Source of the DNA: HRBIN29 sp034431815
Lineage (GTDB): Bacteria; Chloroflexota; Dehalococcoidia; Tepidiformales; Tepidiformaceae
Assembly: GCA_034431815.1 (NCBI GenBank)
Contig: DAOUCS010000176.1
Coordinates: forward strand, 1 to 32,436
DNA: 32,436 bases
Reading direction: 5' to 3'
Below the pieces are notes generated by a model, which was not told the DNA's origin, made no database searches, and was given only the letters and a program-made list of their open reading frames with translations. The translations under genes were made by a program, and so were the position numbers. Shown here piece after piece: positions 30,587-32,436 of the stretch; within the stretch, counting starts at the first letter, position 1, and each line of letters opens with the position of its first letter.

Positions 30587-30594
30587 AAAGGAGG
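30587..30594 (+). promoter_or_regulatory. near-perfect ribosome binding site of coxA
   Basis: AAAGGAGG, four bases before the ATG at 30599, is the fullest Shine-Dalgarno match in the window and suggests high translation of subunit I. Confidence 0.7.
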
Positions 30595-30598
30595 AGCC

Positions 30599-32209
30599 AT
30601 GGCTACCGTTGCACTGCCTCGGCCGGCCGCCTACGAGCGTCCAGCGCTCCTCGAGTGGCTGACCACCGTCGACCACAAGAAGCTCGGGATTCTCTACCTA
30701 TACACAACGGTCTTCTTCCTCGCCGTCGGCGGCATCCTGGCTCTGCTCGTGCGGACGCAGCTCGCCGTGGCCGACAATACGTTCCTCGGGCGCCAGGCGT
30801 ACAACGAAGTCTTTACGATGCACGCCTCCGTAATGCTGTTCCTCTTCGTCATCCCGCTCTGGGCGGGGTTCGGGAACTACCTGGTGCCGCTGATGATCGG
30901 CGCCCGCGACATGGCCTTCCCGAGGATCAACGCTCTCTCCTACTGGCTCCTCCCCATCGGCGGGATCCTCATGTTCGCAGGCTTCCTCGTCGACGGCGGC
31001 GCGGCGTCGGCGGGGTGGACCGCCTACAGCCCGCTCGCCCGAACCCTCGGGCCGGGGATGGATCTCTGGATCATCGCCGTCATCATCCTCGGGATATCGT
31101 CGACGATCGGCGCGGCCAACTTCATCGTGACCATCCTCCGGATGCGGGCTCCCGGGATGACCATGTTCCGGATGCCGATTTTCTGCTGGACCGTCCTGGT
31201 GACCGCCGTGCTCCAGCTCCTGGCCACTCCCGTCCTCGCCGCCGCTCTCGCCATGCTGTACATCGATCGGAACTTCGGCGGGTCCTTCTTCGACCCTAAC
31301 GGCGGCGGGAACGCCGTGCTCTGGCAGAACGTGTTCTGGTTCTACTCCCACCCGGCGGTCTACATCATGATTCTGCCGGGCATGGGCGTCATCTCCGAGG
31401 TCATCCCAGTCTTCGCTCGGAAGCCGCTTTTCGGCTACAAGGCGTTCGCCTTCGCGACCATCGCCATCGGCGGGCTGGGGTTCAGCGTCTGGGCCCACCA
31501 CATGTTCACCACGGGCGCCGTCCTGAAACCGTTCTTCGGATTCATGACGTTCCTCATCGGCGTTCCCACTGGGGTGAAGATCTTCAACTGGCTCGGGACG
31601 CTCTGGAAGGGCTCCATCACCTTCGAGACGCCGATGCTCTTCGCGCTCGGGTTCGTTTCCATGTTCCTCATCGGCGGCATCAACGGGACGTTCGCGGCCG
31701 CCGTGCCGGTGGACTACGCCATCCAAGACACGTATTTCGTCGTCGCCCACATCCACTACGTGCTCTTCGGGGGCGCGGTGTTCGCGATGTTCGCGGGCCT
31801 CTACTACTGGTTCCCGAAGATCTGGGGTCGCCGCCTCGACGAGCGCCTCGGGCGGCTGCACTTCATCCTCATGATGATCGGGTTCAACCTCGCCTTCTTC
31901 CCGATGCATCTCCTCGGGCTCGACGGGATGCCGCGGCGCATCGCCACCTACGGCGCCGACACGGGCTGGGAGCTCCTGAACCTCCTTTCGACCATCGGCG
32001 CTTTCATCATCGCGGTAGGCATGCTCCCATTCATCGCAGCCGTCGTGAAAGCGCTCATGTCGCCGAAGGATCAGCCGAACGACCCCTGGCAGGCGAACAC
32101 GCTGGAGTGGTATACGTCCTCTCCGCCGCCCGCCCACAACTTCGATGACGTGCCGGAGGTCCATTCCGAGCGGCCGCTCTTCGACCTCCGCCACGGAACG
32201 GCGCACTGA
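30599..32209 (+). CDS. coxA: cytochrome c oxidase subunit I, A2-type haem-copper oxidase
   Basis: Catalytic subunit that reduces O2 to water and pumps protons; about 12 membrane helices in 536 residues. Metal ligands are all present: H75 (HASVMLF) and H386 for the low-spin haem, H384 for the high-spin haem, and H251, H300 and H301 for CuB. Y255 is the crosslinked Tyr. The stretch WFYSHPAVYIMILPGMG carries Y249-S250 and Ala253 where A1-type enzymes have Glu (HPEVY); this YS signature defines A2-type oxidases. The D-channel Asp (D104 in GARDMAFPRIN) and the K-channel Lys (K327 in GVPTGVKIFNW) are visible, so proton pumping is likely. Haem A supply is encoded directly upstream (ctaA, ctaB). Confidence 0.98.
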   Translation: MATVALPRPAAYERPALLEWLTTVDHKKLGILYLYTTVFFLAVGGILALLVRTQLAVADNTFLGRQAYNEVFTMHASVMLFLFVIPLWAGFGNYLVPLMIGARDMAFPRINALSYWLLPIGGILMFAGFLVDGGAASAGWTAYSPLARTLGPGMDLWIIAVIILGISSTIGAANFIVTILRMRAPGMTMFRMPIFCWTVLVTAVLQLLATPVLAAALAMLYIDRNFGGSFFDPNGGGNAVLWQNVFWFYSHPAVYIMILPGMGVISEVIPVFARKPLFGYKAFAFATIAIGGLGFSVWAHHMFTTGAVLKPFFGFMTFLIGVPTGVKIFNWLGTLWKGSITFETPMLFALGFVSMFLIGGINGTFAAAVPVDYAIQDTYFVVAHIHYVLFGGAVFAMFAGLYYWFPKIWGRRLDERLGRLHFILMMIGFNLAFFPMHLLGLDGMPRRIATYGADTGWELLNLLSTIGAFIIAVGMLPFIAAVVKALMSPKDQPNDPWQANTLEWYTSSPPPAHNFDDVPEVHSERPLFDLRHGTAH

Positions 32210-32223
32210 CGGGGTAGCAGGAG

Positions 32224-32436
32224 ATGGCCACACATCCGCTTGCGCACGAACGGCAGCCCCTCAGCAACGGGATGCTGGGATTCATCCTCTTCCTGGCATC
32301 GGAGGTGATGTTCTTCGGCGGGCTCTTCGCCGCCTACTTCATCGCCAGGGCCGACGCACCCTCGTGGCCGCCCACCGAGCTGCTCACCCCGGAGCAGATC
32401 CAGCGCGGCGTAAAGCTGGAGCTCGAACTCGCGCTG
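32224..32436 (+). CDS. coxC: cytochrome c oxidase subunit III (3' end cut by window)
   Basis: The first 71 codons of subunit III, an accessory membrane subunit that stabilises the oxidase. The visible part has GMLGFILFLASEVMFFGGLF followed by AAYFIARA, the conserved helix with the buried Glu typical of the family, then a Pro-rich loop (PSWPPTELLTPEQ). The reading frame is still open at the window edge. It starts 14 bases after the coxA stop, with AGGAG directly before the ATG and a further G-rich run just upstream, so it belongs to the coxBAC operon. Confidence 0.93.
   Translation, partial: MATHPLAHERQPLSNGMLGFILFLASEVMFFGGLFAAYFIARADAPSWPPTELLTPEQIQRGVKLELELAL

Noticed and set aside
30698..32233. 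A 511-codon open frame on the minus strand opposite coxA
   Set aside because: Extremely Glu/Asp/His-rich shadow of a membrane protein gene, with no recognisable domain.

Overview
The window is 32.4 kb of gene-dense, G+C-rich bacterial chromosome (roughly two thirds G+C by eye). It holds 20 complete or nearly complete protein genes plus one cut off at the right edge; the first gene is cut at the left edge. I see no rRNA, tRNA, CRISPR array, insertion sequence, prophage or integrase. No stretch over 300 bases lacks a gene; the longest gaps are 6159-6433 and 24274-24524. The gene set is that of an aerobic, free-living bacterium. An A2-type haem-copper oxidase, a short CysRS/MshC-like enzyme whose active-site wording I associate with Chloroflexota, a WhiG/FliA-like sigma factor and the composition suggest a (perhaps thermophilic) member of the Chloroflexota. 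That placement is inference and needs a protein tree.

Layout. 1-4543 (+): a dGTPase-like HD hydrolase, a membrane-anchored SH3/CARDB protein of unknown role, and DNA primase dnaG. 4544-4751: a short gap with a promoter-like TTGACA element and a very strong inverted repeat, a candidate small RNA or shared terminator. 4752-6158 (-): a membrane HD-GYP protein. 6434-7645 (+): a CaiB/BaiF CoA-transferase whose end overlaps the end of the convergent cysS-like gene (7605-8837, -). 9067-14132 (+): a regulatory and carbon block with a sigma-28-type sigma factor, a winged-helix regulator with a degenerate receiver, a class II aldolase, and a normal response regulator/histidine kinase pair. 14227-18292 (+): an atypical SDR protein, then dxs and a polyprenyl diphosphate synthase 3 nt apart (isoprenoid precursors). 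18297-24273 (-): gltD and gltB, overlapping, for ammonium assimilation. 24525-27553 (+): a PLP aminotransferase and ilvD. 27675-32436 (+): ctaA-ctaB (haem A synthesis) followed by coxB-coxA-coxC (cytochrome c oxidase).

How the parts fit. The right end is a coherent respiratory unit: CtaB and CtaA make haem A for the subunit I encoded just downstream. coxB has its own textbook promoter (TTGACA-17-TATAAC), so the structural genes can be expressed apart from the haem A genes. gltBD makes glutamate, the usual amino donor for aminotransferases; the neighbouring aminotransferase is divergent and ilvD follows it, so nitrogen and branched-chain amino acid metabolism sit together. dxs plus the prenyl synthase would supply prenyl chains, including farnesyl diphosphate needed by CtaB.

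Most of the window is ordinary core metabolism, and I do not find a clear new multi-gene system. The items most worth a second look are the 4582-4742 gap, the receiver domain lacking its phosphoacceptor, the SDR protein with Asn in place of the catalytic Lys, the CysRS-like enzyme without an anticodon-binding domain, the unannotated SH3/CARDB protein, and short perfect dyads upstream of ctaA and the sigma factor gene.
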